Shown one piece after another: positions 1-8,636 of a stretch of 64,000 bases of DNA. Position numbers and translations under genes: made by a program. Every line of letters starts with the position of its first letter. Positions within the stretch are counted from its first letter, which is position 1. The stretch spans positions 372,001 to 436,000 of the forward strand of contig NZ_JAEUAK010000003.1 of the NCBI RefSeq assembly GCF_019511345.1, read 5' to 3'. Origin of the DNA: Rhizobium mesosinicum (GTDB lineage: Bacteria > Pseudomonadota > Alphaproteobacteria > Rhizobiales > Rhizobiaceae). A model generated the notes under the pieces. It made no database searches and was not told the DNA's origin. It worked only from the letters and a program-made list of their open reading frames with translations.

Positions 1-173
1 GAGCCGGTCCGATACCTTCCTGGTGCCTGCGCTGGCAACGCCGACAAATCGTCAGACCAGAGATGATTTTCAGTCTCGATCTTCCTGACAGGTTGAGGTC
101 CAGCGGCGGATTGATCACATCCTTGCCGGATATGGAGGAGACACTGTAGGGAAGGTTCCGCACGGAGGACGCC

Positions 174-860
174 ATGGGTAGGACAATCAAACGAGAAGCA
201 GATCTACTTATCACCGATGAGAAAGAGCCGGTGAAGCGCAGGCTGCGGGAACGGGGTGCTGCGGAACGCCCGGTGGAACTCGACAATTTCCTGAACTTGC
301 TTGCCCGCGTGATGCTGCATGCATCGGCTTCGACGATGGCGAGCTTCGTTGCGGGAAAAGTCTTTCAGAAGCTTGAACGCACGGGAACGCTGCGCGACAA
401 GCGGCTCCACGACACCGGAACCCCTTCCGGCCTCGAGGACGCTCTTCGAATCGCAATCGCTGCTCGAGACATACATGCCGAGATCGCGCAGAGCGTTTGG
501 CACCTCGCTGAATCGCTTCTATGGATCAGGGGCAGAAGCGGACCATTTGCCAGCCTGAATTTCGAGAAAGCCCATGCACACAGCGTGATCGTCGGCCCAG
601 GTGGTCTGGAAGACCGGGCCGATATCCGGATTGGCCTCACATACATGGAGCCCTACAGCCGTTTTCCGGATCACGTGCAACGGTTTTCGCGGGCTTTCCT
701 GTTGCTTTCCCCCTGCGAGCTTTCGATAGCCGGAGAGAGCTGGTTTTCGACCGGAATAGGCGGCGTCTTTGCCGCTGAAGCGGGCCAATCATTTGCCATG
801 CGCTGCACCACCACTCCGCTTCTCGCGGTCTGGTGCCATGTCGAAGAGATCGGGAGGTAA
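174..860 (+). CDS. DMSP-lyase-like cupin protein with degenerate metal site
   Basis: The 228-residue protein has the architecture of the dimethylsulfoniopropionate lyase (DddQ/DddL-like) cupin family: a helical N-terminal half, then a cupin barrel from about residue 135. The barrel opens with GPGGLEDRADIRIG (141-154) and ends with PLLAVWC (215-221), both typical of the family. Active members carry a PDHxHPPEE-type motif and a later LHAMRS motif. Here the first reads PDHVQRFSRAF, keeping only His167, and the second reads GQSFAMRC, lacking the His, so most metal ligands are gone. The start has an SD (GGAGG) 5 nt upstream. The next gene is a sulfur-amino-acid PLP enzyme, which fits a sulfur context. 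A true lyase activity is doubtful; a non-catalytic or altered-function homologue is more likely. Family assignment is by recall of motifs. Confidence 0.6.
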   Translation: MGRTIKREADLLITDEKEPVKRRLRERGAAERPVELDNFLNLLARVMLHASASTMASFVAGKVFQKLERTGTLRDKRLHDTGTPSGLEDALRIAIAARDIHAEIAQSVWHLAESLLWIRGRSGPFASLNFEKAHAHSVIVGPGGLEDRADIRIGLTYMEPYSRFPDHVQRFSRAFLLLSPCELSIAGESWFSTGIGGVFAAEAGQSFAMRCTTTPLLAVWCHVEEIGR

Positions 861-914
861 ACGGCAATAAATGCCTGGTCATCTGCCAAGAGGTGTTTCT
901 CTGTGGCTGCGGCG

Positions 915-974
915 CTCCAGATATGAGTGAGGCCTGGCACATTGTTGGTGCCGGAAAGCCGCTCATTGAGGGAG
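915..974 (+). promoter_or_regulatory. Structured leader that pairs the SD of the downstream PLP enzyme gene
   Basis: The leader folds as one nested stem: CTCC (915-918) with GGAG (971-974), ATGAG (923-927) with CTCAT (962-966), GGC (931-933) with GCC (958-960) and GGCAC (936-940) with GTGCC (948-952) around a 7-nt loop. The outermost strand GGAG is the ribosome-binding site of the gene starting at 982. The arrangement would allow translational control. It does not match the SAM-II consensus I know, so no ligand is proposed. Confidence 0.4.
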
Positions 975-981
975 ACGTTTC

Positions 982-2265
982 ATGACTGCACCGCATCCTC
1001 CTAGAACCCATATCGGCAATCATCCCCTGCATCCGGAAACTCAGATGCTGAATTACGGCTATGATCCGGAACTCTCCGAAGGCGCGGTCAAGCCCCCCGT
1101 CTTCTTAACGTCCACCTTCGTTTTCAACTCTGCGGAAGACGGTCGCGATTTCTTCGATTACGTCTCTGGCCGAAAAGAGCCGCCGGAAGGCAAGGGGGCA
1201 GGCCTTGTCTATTCGCGCTTCAATCATCCAAACAGCGAGATCGTCGAAGATCGCCTTGCAGTCTATGAGCGGGCCGAGAGTGGCGCGGTGTTTTCATCGG
1301 GAATGTCTGCCATCGCGACGGTCCTGCTTGCCTTCGTCCGTCCGGGGGATGCCATCCTCCACTCACAGCCGCTCTATGGCGGGACGGAAACGTTGCTTGC
1401 AAAGACCTTCCTCAACTTTGGCGTTTCCGCCGTTGGTTTTGCCGATGGCGTCAGCGAAGCCTCGATCAAGGCCGCGACCGAGGAGGCAATGACCAAAGGC
1501 CGTGTCTCGGTCATCCTCGTCGAGACGCCCGCAAACCCGACCAATAGTCTTGTCGATATCGCGACGATCCGCCGGATTGCCGATACGATCGGCCAGAAGC
1601 AGGGCCATACACCCCTTGTCGCCTGCGACAACACGCTGCTCGGTCCGGTCTTCCAGCGCCCTATCGAGCACGGCGCAGACATTTCCCTCTATTCCCTGAC
1701 CAAATATGTCGGCGGCCATTCGGATTTGATCGCCGGAGCAGCACTTGGAAGCCGGACACTGATCAAGCAGGTGAAAGCGCTTCGCGGCGCCATCGGCACG
1801 CAGCTCGATCCGCATTCATGCTGGATGCTAGGGCGTTCGCTCGAAACGCTGCAGATCCGCATGGAGCGGGCAAACAGCAATGCCAGGGCAGTGGCGGATT
1901 TTCTCAGACAGCATCCCAAGGTCGAGACGATCCATTATCTTCCATATAGCGATCCCGTCTCCGCCGTCGGCAGGACGTTTGCAGCCCAGTGCAGCGGCGC
2001 CGGTTCGACGTTCTCCTTCGATATAAAGGGCGGCCAGCCGGCCTCGTTCCGGTTTTTGAACGCGTTGAAAATCTTCAAGCTTGCCGTCAGCCTCGGCGGA
2101 ACGGAATCTCTGGCATCGCATCCGGCAACCATGACGCATTCGGGCGTGCCGGCCGAGGTGCGCCAGCGCATCGGCGTCCTTGATGCAACGATCAGGCTGT
2201 CGATCGGGATCGAACATCCAGACGATCTCATTGCCGATCTCACCTTGGCGCTCGATGCAGCGTAA
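982..2265 (+). CDS. Cystathionine gamma-synthase / methionine gamma-lyase family PLP enzyme
   Basis: This 427-residue enzyme belongs to the Cys/Met-metabolism PLP-dependent family (fold type I). The PLP lysine lies in [16 protein letters not shown], the phosphate-binding region in [15 protein letters not shown], and the substrate loop in [10 protein letters not shown]. It is longer than standard CGS or MGL (about 390-400 residues), with an extended N terminus (residues 1-25) and a short insert near [17 protein letters not shown]. Members either join O-acylhomoserine with cysteine or split methionine to methanethiol, 2-oxobutyrate and ammonia; the sequence does not decide between these. The start has an SD-like GGGAG that is paired in the leader hairpin. 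It follows the DMSP-lyase-like gene by 121 bp in the same direction. Confidence 0.85.
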   Translation: MTAPHPPRTHIGNHPLHPETQMLNYGYDPELSEGAVKPPVFLTSTFVFNSAEDGRDFFDYVSGRKEPPEGKGAGLVYSRFNHPNSEIVEDRLAVYERAESGAVFSSGMSAIATVLLAFVRPGDAILHSQPLYGGTETLLAKTFLNFGVSAVGFADGVSEASIKAATEEAMTKGRVSVILVETPANPTNSLVDIATIRRIADTIGQKQGHTPLVACDNTLLGPVFQRPIEHGADISLYSLTKYVGGHSDLIAGAALGSRTLIKQVKALRGAIGTQLDPHSCWMLGRSLETLQIRMERANSNARAVADFLRQHPKVETIHYLPYSDPVSAVGRTFAAQCSGAGSTFSFDIKGGQPASFRFLNALKIFKLAVSLGGTESLASHPATMTHSGVPAEVRQRIGVLDATIRLSIGIEHPDDLIADLTLALDAA

Positions 2266-2273
2266 GCTTCGCC

Positions 2274-2308
2274 GTCACCACGCAACCAAGCGATGGCTGC
2301 GTGGTGAC
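2274..2308. terminator. Bidirectional stem-loop between convergent genes
   Basis: GTCACCACGCA (2274-2284) pairs perfectly with TGCGTGGTGAC (2298-2308). The loop can extend the stem with CCA/TGG after one mismatch. It lies between the plus-strand PLP enzyme (ends 2265) and the minus-strand RND permease (ends 2350), where a shared terminator is expected. There is no U-run on either side. Confidence 0.6.
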
Positions 2309-2349
2309 GAGCGCCGACGAATTCCGGCCGTCGGACTGTCTGACAGCCG

Positions 2350-5300
2350 CTAACTGCGCAAACTGTCTGAGCCTTCGATGAAGGTGTTGCCTGAACCATC
2401 GGCGGCAGCGCCGCTATCCGACATCTTTCGCGCCAAGCGTTTGACCCTATCGCCGAGATCGGCAATCAGGACATGGCATGCAGGAACGACGACCAACGAA
2501 AGGACCGTCGAAACCATCAGCCCGCCGATGACCGCGACCGCCATCGGCGCCCTGAACTCGCCTCCGATCTCGTGGCCGAGGGCCGCAGGCACCATGCCAG
2601 CCACCATCGCCAGCGTCGTCATGACGATCGGGCGCAGTCTCTCGGCACAGGCCTCGATGGTCGCTTCGATGCGCGGTAGGCCCGACCGCTCGAGCTCGAT
2701 TGCGAAATCGACAAGCATGATCGAATTCTTCACGACGATGCCCATCAGCATGAGGATACCGATGACGACCGGCAGCGATACGGGATGGCCGGTGATAATG
2801 AGGGAGGCAACCACACCTGAAAGCGCAAGCGGAAGCGGGGTGACGATCGTCAGTGGTGTAAGCGGGCTGCCGAACAGCAAGATGAGCACGACCACAACAA
2901 GGCTCAAGCCCGCGATCATGGCGAAGGCGAAACTCGTAAAAACGCTCTCCTTGGAATCGGAATCGCCGGTTGCCCGCATTTCGACCTCCGCTGGCAGCGC
3001 CTTGACGGACGGCAAGTTCTCGAATGCTGCGATGCCTTCGCCTTGCGTGATCCCGGCTGCAAGGTCCGCACCGATTTCGACCCGACGCTGACGCTCCATG
3101 CGATGGATGACGGAAACGCTTTCACCTTCCTCCAGGTGTGCGACTGCCTCGATCGGCACGAGGATCCCGGCGGATGTCATGACCCGCAATTGTCGCAGCT
3201 TCTCCCAGCGGCCGATCCCGCCATCCTCGACGAGCGTGCGGATCGGGATCAATCTGCCACTGTCCTTGAATGACGGCAGTCTGGAATCGGCATCTCCCAA
3301 CGTCGCGACCCTGATTGCTGTCGCGACCTCTCTCGCACTGACACCAAGATCGGCGGCCCGCTCCGGCGACACGACCACGCCAAGTTCTGGCTGGCGCGTT
3401 GCTTCCGACGAAGCCGGGTTGACGAACATCGCGTTGGCGCGCATTTCGGTCAGGATCGCCCGGGCGGCTTTCGACGCCTGCTCGCCGTTGACGCTCAGGA
3501 TTGCAAACGACACATCCCGGCCGCCGCGGTCGTTGATGAATTCGAAGCGAAGGTCGGGAACGGCTTTCAGTTGAGCCTCAACCCTTTGCTGGATTTGCTC
3601 CAGCGCAAGCCTGCGCTTGCTTCTGTCGGCAATGGACATGACGATGACCGACTTGCGGATGTCGCGCACGCCGTCGGATCCCGATCCGGCGCGCACGAAC
3701 ACGGTCTTGATATCCTCGATCGTCTTGAGGCGACCGGCGACCAGATCGCTCACCTCTTCATTGTCAGCAAGGGTCGAGCCTGGCGGCAGCTCGATCGAAA
3801 CCGTCATCCGGCCCGTATCTTGGGCCGGCAGAAACGCACTCGGCAAGGAACCGGCAAGGAGAATCGTCAGGGCAAAGAGGCCAGCCGCCAGACCGGCGGT
3901 GAACAATCGCCACCTGATGGCCAAGCCGACGAGCCCGCGATAACGCGTAACCAGGCGCCCTTCTACGTGCGCCTTGGTTGGGGAGGTCAGGAAGTAAGCG
4001 GCGATCAGCGGGGTTACCAGGCGCGCGACAAGGAGCGAGAAGAAGACGGCAATCGCGACCGTCAGACCGAACTGGCGGAAATATTGGCCTATTTCACCCG
4101 CCATCATTCCGACTGGGGCGAAGACGGCAATGATGGCGGCCGAGATCGCCATGACGGCGAGGCCGATCTCGTCGGATGCGTCGATCGCAGCCTTGTAGGC
4201 GGTTTTGCCGAGGTTCTTGTGACGGACGATATTTTCGATCTCGACGATGGAATCGTCGACGAGAATTCCCGTCACCAGCGTGATCGCAAGCAGGCTCAGC
4301 ATATTGAGCGAGAAGCCCGCCAGTTCCATCACCCAGAAGGTGGGGATTGCCGAAAGCGGCAAGCTGATGGCGGCAACGAGCGTGGCGCGCCAGTCGCGCA
4401 GGAAGAGGAAGACGACGATGACGGCAAGGATCGCACCCTCGATCAGCGTGCTGCGGGCAGACAGGAAGTTTGCGAGAGTGAGCGTGACGCTGTCGTCGAC
4501 GATCTTGAACTCTGTTCCTGGCCTTACTCTGGAAATCTTCTCAAGCGCCGCGGCAACCTTTCCGGCAACGTCGACGTCTCCTGCGCCAACCGCCTTGTAG
4601 ACGGTAAATCCAACCGCCGGCTCGCCGTCGAGACGCGCGAAATCCTGCCGTTTCTCCGTCGTGTCGGCAACTACAGCGACATCGGAGACCGAGACACTCT
4701 TTCCCTGCGGCAGGGAAAGACGAATGGCTCTGAGCTCGTCGAGGGTTGAAACGGCTGCCTTGGTCGCTATCGTCATGTCCTGCGCATCGACATTGCCCCG
4801 CCCCGACGGCAGATTGAACTGGCTTGCGGCGACCTGGTCGCTGACGGAGGCTGCCGTCAGGCCGAGAGGTGCAAGCCTATCCGCCTTCAGCAGAACATGG
4901 ATTTCCCGGTTGACGGTGCCGACGAGTTCGACGCGGCCTACGCCAGCCAGCCCTTGGAGCTTCCTGACGACGACGTCGTTGATGAAAAAGGACAGATCTT
5001 CCGCCGACATCGAGCCGTTATGGGCCGAATAGGTAACGACTGGCTGGTTCTCGGAATCGATCCGGTCGATGATAGGTTCATCGATGGCGGCCGGCAGCCG
5101 ATCGCGAATCTTCGTGACCGCGTCCCTGACGTCGGAGACGGCCCGGTCGACCGGCACGCCGATTTCGAACTCGACCTTGGTCTCCGATCGACCTTCCGAA
5201 ATCGTCGAGCTGATATGCTTGATATCGGAAAGCGTCGCGACGCTATCCTCGATGAGCCGGGTGATCTGGATTTCCATCTGATCGGGCGCGGCGGCGGGTT

Positions 5301-5451
5301 CTTCGACGGTCACGCCGACCGCCGGGACGTTGATGGCCGGAAAATAGGTGATCGGCAGCGTTGCATAGCTCTTCAGTCCGAGGCCGGTGAGGATGACGAA
5401 CAGGAGGATGACGGGCAGCGGCGTGCGGATCGCCCATGCGGAGATGTTCAT
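2350..5451 (-). CDS. RND efflux transporter permease (AcrB/HAE1-like)
   Basis: A 1033-residue inner-membrane proton-driven pump with the RND layout: one N-terminal TM helix (about 8-28), a large periplasmic porter loop, TM2-6, a second loop, and a C-terminal TM bundle (about 850-1000). The TM4 proton-relay motif GILVDDSIVEIENIV keeps both Asp residues that are essential in AcrB. The protein is HAE1-type rather than heavy-metal CusA-type, because it lacks a Met-rich pathway that I can see. The adaptor gene ends 9 bp upstream, so the two are co-transcribed. No outer-membrane TolC-type gene is adjacent; the pump probably uses one encoded elsewhere. Substrates cannot be told from the sequence. 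Confidence 0.92.
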   Translation of the reverse strand: MNISAWAIRTPLPVILLFVILTGLGLKSYATLPITYFPAINVPAVGVTVEEPAAAPDQMEIQITRLIEDSVATLSDIKHISSTISEGRSETKVEFEIGVPVDRAVSDVRDAVTKIRDRLPAAIDEPIIDRIDSENQPVVTYSAHNGSMSAEDLSFFINDVVVRKLQGLAGVGRVELVGTVNREIHVLLKADRLAPLGLTAASVSDQVAASQFNLPSGRGNVDAQDMTIATKAAVSTLDELRAIRLSLPQGKSVSVSDVAVVADTTEKRQDFARLDGEPAVGFTVYKAVGAGDVDVAGKVAAALEKISRVRPGTEFKIVDDSVTLTLANFLSARSTLIEGAILAVIVVFLFLRDWRATLVAAISLPLSAIPTFWVMELAGFSLNMLSLLAITLVTGILVDDSIVEIENIVRHKNLGKTAYKAAIDASDEIGLAVMAISAAIIAVFAPVGMMAGEIGQYFRQFGLTVAIAVFFSLLVARLVTPLIAAYFLTSPTKAHVEGRLVTRYRGLVGLAIRWRLFTAGLAAGLFALTILLAGSLPSAFLPAQDTGRMTVSIELPPGSTLADNEEVSDLVAGRLKTIEDIKTVFVRAGSGSDGVRDIRKSVIVMSIADRSKRRLALEQIQQRVEAQLKAVPDLRFEFINDRGGRDVSFAILSVNGEQASKAARAILTEMRANAMFVNPASSEATRQPELGVVVSPERAADLGVSAREVATAIRVATLGDADSRLPSFKDSGRLIPIRTLVEDGGIGRWEKLRQLRVMTSAGILVPIEAVAHLEEGESVSVIHRMERQRRVEIGADLAAGITQGEGIAAFENLPSVKALPAEVEMRATGDSDSKESVFTSFAFAMIAGLSLVVVVLILLFGSPLTPLTIVTPLPLALSGVVASLIITGHPVSLPVVIGILMLMGIVVKNSIMLVDFAIELERSGLPRIEATIEACAERLRPIVMTTLAMVAGMVPAALGHEIGGEFRAPMAVAVIGGLMVSTVLSLVVVPACHVLIADLGDRVKRLARKMSDSGAAADGSGNTFIEGSDSLRS

Positions 5452-5460
5452 CAGATGACC

Positions 5461-6708
5461 TCAGTTGCCTTTGGAAACCGGGCTTGCGTCGGCTTGCTCG
5501 ATGACCGGGACCGCCTGCTCGCCGGCCTCCATGAAGCCACCTGACTTTGTCACCACCAGGTCGCCCTCGTCGACGCCGGAGCGAACCTCAACGAAACCAG
5601 CTTGGCGAGAACCGAGCAAGACGGGCTTTTGTTCGATGCGGTTGTCCTTGAGGATCTTGATCGATGGTTCCTCACCGGCGCTGGCAATCGCCGAGGCGGG
5701 CAGGAATATGCCTTTGCTGCTTCCGATCTCGATACGCGCTGAGGCAAAGCCGCCGATCGGGACCATCAATCCACGAGGCAGGGTGATCCGCGCGCGTCCG
5801 AGCCGTGTCCGGTCGGCAAGCGCCGGCGCGACGAAGCGCACGGCACTTGTCAGACCGTCACGGTTGTCTTCGAGGAAGACAACCGTGACGGCGCCGACGG
5901 GCACGACATAAAACTGAGACTGCGGGATTTCCGCTTCCAGTTCGAACTGATCGTCATTTGCGATGATGAAGAGCTGCTCGTTGGATGAGGAGGCGGTCGC
6001 GCCGACCTTGGCGGATCTGTTGATGATCCTGCCTGCCACCGGCGCGACAATCTTCCCATAGCTCAGCCGCAATTCAATATCCTTGCGCGTCGCCGCGACA
6101 GTCTTGATGGCAGCTTTTGCCGATTGGACGGCCTGTCTGCTGGCCCGCACGCTCACCTGCGCGCGTAAGAGCGCCTTTTGCCTCTGCTCGAGCGCCTCTT
6201 GAGACATCAACCCCTTGGGAACGAGCTTTTGCGCACGCGTAAGATCCGCCTCGGCCTCCTCCTGCGAAATCAGGGCGCTGTCGAGCGCGCTCGATGCCTG
6301 CCCGAGTTGTGCCGCCGCACTCGCTGCCTGCGCGTCGTTTTGCTGAAGCTCGACCTCGATCCTCGACGTATCCAGTGTCGCAAGCACCTGTCCGCGGCTG
6401 ACGAGATCGCCCTCCTCGGCGTCAATGGAGACTATCCGGGCTCCGGAGAGATCCGTATTGACCAGTGTCGTTTCCCGCGCAACGACCGTGCCGACGACGG
6501 AAACGCTTTGTTTGAGAACCTGAGCTTTCGCAGCGATGACCGACACTTTCGGCCCCTCCATGTCGGTGGCAAGAGCGTGAACCGGGAACCCAGCGGTCAC
6601 GGACAGCAGGAAGATCGATGCAAGGCGACCCGTTCTGAGGTTTTGGGACGATCGGTCGCCCTGCGACAGGCAGGACGTGCGAAAGAGCGGCATAAAGGAG
6701 GTCATCAA
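5461..6708 (-). CDS. RND efflux periplasmic adaptor (membrane fusion protein)
   Basis: This 415-residue HlyD/AcrA-type adaptor has an N-terminal signal or anchor segment (about 27-48, ending in FPVHALA), a biotinyl-lipoyl half-motif (IVSIDAEEGDLVSRGQVLATLD), and an Ala/Gln-rich coiled-coil hairpin (about 115-210). The second lipoyl half follows (LSYGKIVAPVAGRIINRSAKVG), then beta-barrel and membrane-proximal domains. It links the permease to an outer-membrane channel. It lies directly upstream of the permease gene in the same direction. Two adjacent ATGs (6708, 6705) are possible; an AGGGAA motif precedes them. The signal is not a lipoprotein type. Confidence 0.9.
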   Translation of the reverse strand: MMTSFMPLFRTSCLSQGDRSSQNLRTGRLASIFLLSVTAGFPVHALATDMEGPKVSVIAAKAQVLKQSVSVVGTVVARETTLVNTDLSGARIVSIDAEEGDLVSRGQVLATLDTSRIEVELQQNDAQAASAAAQLGQASSALDSALISQEEAEADLTRAQKLVPKGLMSQEALEQRQKALLRAQVSVRASRQAVQSAKAAIKTVAATRKDIELRLSYGKIVAPVAGRIINRSAKVGATASSSNEQLFIIANDDQFELEAEIPQSQFYVVPVGAVTVVFLEDNRDGLTSAVRFVAPALADRTRLGRARITLPRGLMVPIGGFASARIEIGSSKGIFLPASAIASAGEEPSIKILKDNRIEQKPVLLGSRQAGFVEVRSGVDEGDLVVTKSGGFMEAGEQAVPVIEQADASPVSKGN

Positions 6709-6814
6709 TTCATTCCCTGCGCGATTTTGCTTGATTGCCGGATGTTAGGGCCGCCACGGCCGCGACCCTTTTTTGGTTTCGAACAGCTCGCAAAGATGCT
6801 TTGGGTCGACCGGG

Positions 6815-7663
6815 TCAGAACCGGTAACCCAGCATCAGCATGGTTTTCGACTGAACCTTTTCCTTGACGATCGGGCTGTCTGCCGCGTCTCCGACCAGGA
6901 AGCCCACGCCCTGCTCGCCTCTGACCACCCAGTTCTCGTTGATCAGATAGGTGGCCGAGGCGGAGAGATCGACGCTCTTGATCCCAGCCCCAGCCTCGTG
7001 CTGCGCATGACCGGAGCGGGCGGACTGGGCAGCGTCGACACCAAAATAGGCGTCCATGTAGTTGTTGTCTGCAAAGGTGGCGGAGGCTTCGGCGCCGAGG
7101 ATGAGGTGCTCAGACAGCGGCTGCGAGATTGCCGCGCCGGCGGTTGCGAGCAGGCCCTCGCTTCCGCCGATCGTCTTGTCGACCGATACGAAGAGACTGG
7201 CAGGGCCGAATGAGTAGGTGGCCTTGCCGCCGACAGTCACGCCAAAATCGATGTCGCCCATACCGCGCAGCGTGTCGGCATCGTCCTCGTCACGACCGGA
7301 GTCGTATCCGATATTGACGTCGAACCGGAAAGCATCCTTTTCGAAGGCCTTTATTTCGATGCCGGTTGGATCGATCGTGATCCGGTCAAAAAATTCGGCC
7401 GAGACAAAGGGAAAGGGTGAGACTTCAAACTCATCGCTTCCCTCATATTTTGGCTTGAAGGCTGCGCCGGCGCCGATGACGACGTGCCAATCGTGCAACG
7501 CCTGGCGAACCGGGCCAAAACGCTCCGGGTCCGGCGCCGGCGCGGTTTCTTCGCCGCTTGCGAAGTCGGCCGTCTGGGCAGCACATGGGGATAAGAACAG
7601 CGACGCTACGGCGATGGAACGCAGCCGGGACCGATTGGCAGTCACTTTTAGAGAGGCAGACAT
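6815..7663 (-). CDS. MipA/OmpV family outer-membrane protein
   Basis: A 282-residue beta-barrel protein with a signal peptide (cleavage near SPCAAQTADF). The start at 7663 is chosen because it places the signal at the N terminus and has GGAG upstream; a longer reading to 7720 adds residues with no signal character. Family hallmarks are the alternating beta-strand pattern, GAGAAFKPKYEGSDEFEVSPFP near the mature N terminus, and the C-terminal MLMLGYRF ending in Phe, as needed for outer-membrane assembly. MipA/OmpV proteins are often controlled by neighbouring two-component systems. Here it is divergent from one (7887-9939) and followed 106 bp later by the RND genes, suggesting one envelope-stress or drug-response unit. 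Confidence 0.85.
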   Translation of the reverse strand: MSASLKVTANRSRLRSIAVASLFLSPCAAQTADFASGEETAPAPDPERFGPVRQALHDWHVVIGAGAAFKPKYEGSDEFEVSPFPFVSAEFFDRITIDPTGIEIKAFEKDAFRFDVNIGYDSGRDEDDADTLRGMGDIDFGVTVGGKATYSFGPASLFVSVDKTIGGSEGLLATAGAAISQPLSEHLILGAEASATFADNNYMDAYFGVDAAQSARSGHAQHEAGAGIKSVDLSASATYLINENWVVRGEQGVGFLVGDAADSPIVKEKVQSKTMLMLGYRF

Positions 7664-7886
7664 GAAAGCTCCGAGGTTAAACCGCGTGCTTCCCCCGACA
7701 TCGACCTGGAAGCACGCCACGCTTCAGCAGTGCCATGCGCGATGGGCATCGCGTATTGGATGTTGTTAAGAATTGTTTCTGCCCGGGCCGGCCGTTCTTT
7801 GCCTTTGAAACATTTCTTCACAATCTCGGGCGAGGACGATTTTCTCCGTCATGATAAGGATGGGCCGAAGAACGGAGGTGGCGTGA

Positions 7887-8636
7887 TTGGATGACGAGCG
7901 TACACGAGCGGCTGTCGAGCGGCCGAGGATATTGATCGTCGAGGACGATCGTCAGATCGCCGAAATGCTGCGCGACAGTCTTGTCGAGCAGGGCATGGAT
8001 GCGGAGTTCGCGGGCGATGGCGCAGCGATGGACGCGAAGATGCGTGTCATGCCCTTCGATCTCGTTGTCCTCGATGTCATGCTGCCCGGCGAAGATGGCC
8101 TCAGTCTCTGCCGGCGCCTGCGTGTCGGCGGCGGCATCCCGATTCTGATGCTGACGTCCTTGAGCACCGACATCGATCGGATCGTCGGGCTGGAAATCGG
8201 CGCAGACGACTATGTCACCAAGCCCTTCGTTCTGCGTGAACTCCTGGCCCGGATCAAAGGCCTCCTGCGCCGGTCGGCATTGTCAGCGCAGAGGGAGGTA
8301 AGGCCGGCGCACAGGCTTTTACGCTTCGATGGCTGGCGGATCGATCCGGCCCGGCGTCAGGTTCACGATCCGGACCAGGCCAGGATTGCCATGACGACCC
8401 ATGAGTTCGATTTGCTTTTGGCCTTTTGCCGCAATGCCGGCAGGGTTTTGACCCGCGAGCAGCTGCTTGCGGTGACCCATGCTGGTCTTGCCGGCCCGAT
8501 CGAGCGCAGCATCGATGTCCATATCAGCCGGCTCAGGCAGAAAATCGAGAAGGACCCTCGCGATCCGCTCCTCATCAAGACCGTCCGTCTCGGCGGCTAC
8601 GTCTTTACTGCGCAGGTGGAAGAGGCTGATGTTTAA
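7887..8636 (+). CDS. OmpR/PhoB-family response regulator
   Basis: A 249-residue regulator with a receiver domain (13-125) and winged-helix output (about 145-240). The acidic pair is at VEDD (18-21), the phosphoacceptor is Asp63 in VVLDVMLPGEDG, and the conserved Lys is in DDYVTKPF. The C-terminal domain shows the OmpR recognition pattern RSIDVHISRLRQKIEKDP. The start is TTG at 7887, supported by GGAGG at 7874-7878; no in-frame ATG exists near it. The stop overlaps the start of the kinase gene by 8 bp, so the pair is translationally coupled. The likely target is the divergent mipA-RND block. Confidence 0.93.
   Translation: MDDERTRAAVERPRILIVEDDRQIAEMLRDSLVEQGMDAEFAGDGAAMDAKMRVMPFDLVVLDVMLPGEDGLSLCRRLRVGGGIPILMLTSLSTDIDRIVGLEIGADDYVTKPFVLRELLARIKGLLRRSALSAQREVRPAHRLLRFDGWRIDPARRQVHDPDQARIAMTTHEFDLLLAFCRNAGRVLTREQLLAVTHAGLAGPIERSIDVHISRLRQKIEKDPRDPLLIKTVRLGGYVFTAQVEEADV

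Noticed and set aside
1..173. Open minus-strand reading at the left edge
   Set aside because: Two frames are open but neither shows a motif or a plausible start; the segment is treated as intergenic.
932..950. TGGCAC followed by TGGTG, resembling a sigma-54 promoter
   Set aside because: The -12 element mismatches at two key positions, and the bases form part of the leader stem.
3571..4749. 392-codon plus-strand frame inside the RND permease gene
   Set aside because: It is antisense to the conserved RND gene, with a biased composition of Asp, Arg, Gly and Gln.
6751..6774. GC-rich hairpin followed by six T residues on the plus strand
   Set aside because: No plus-strand gene ends there; on the minus strand the T-run would come before the hairpin, so it is not a terminator for the MipA gene.
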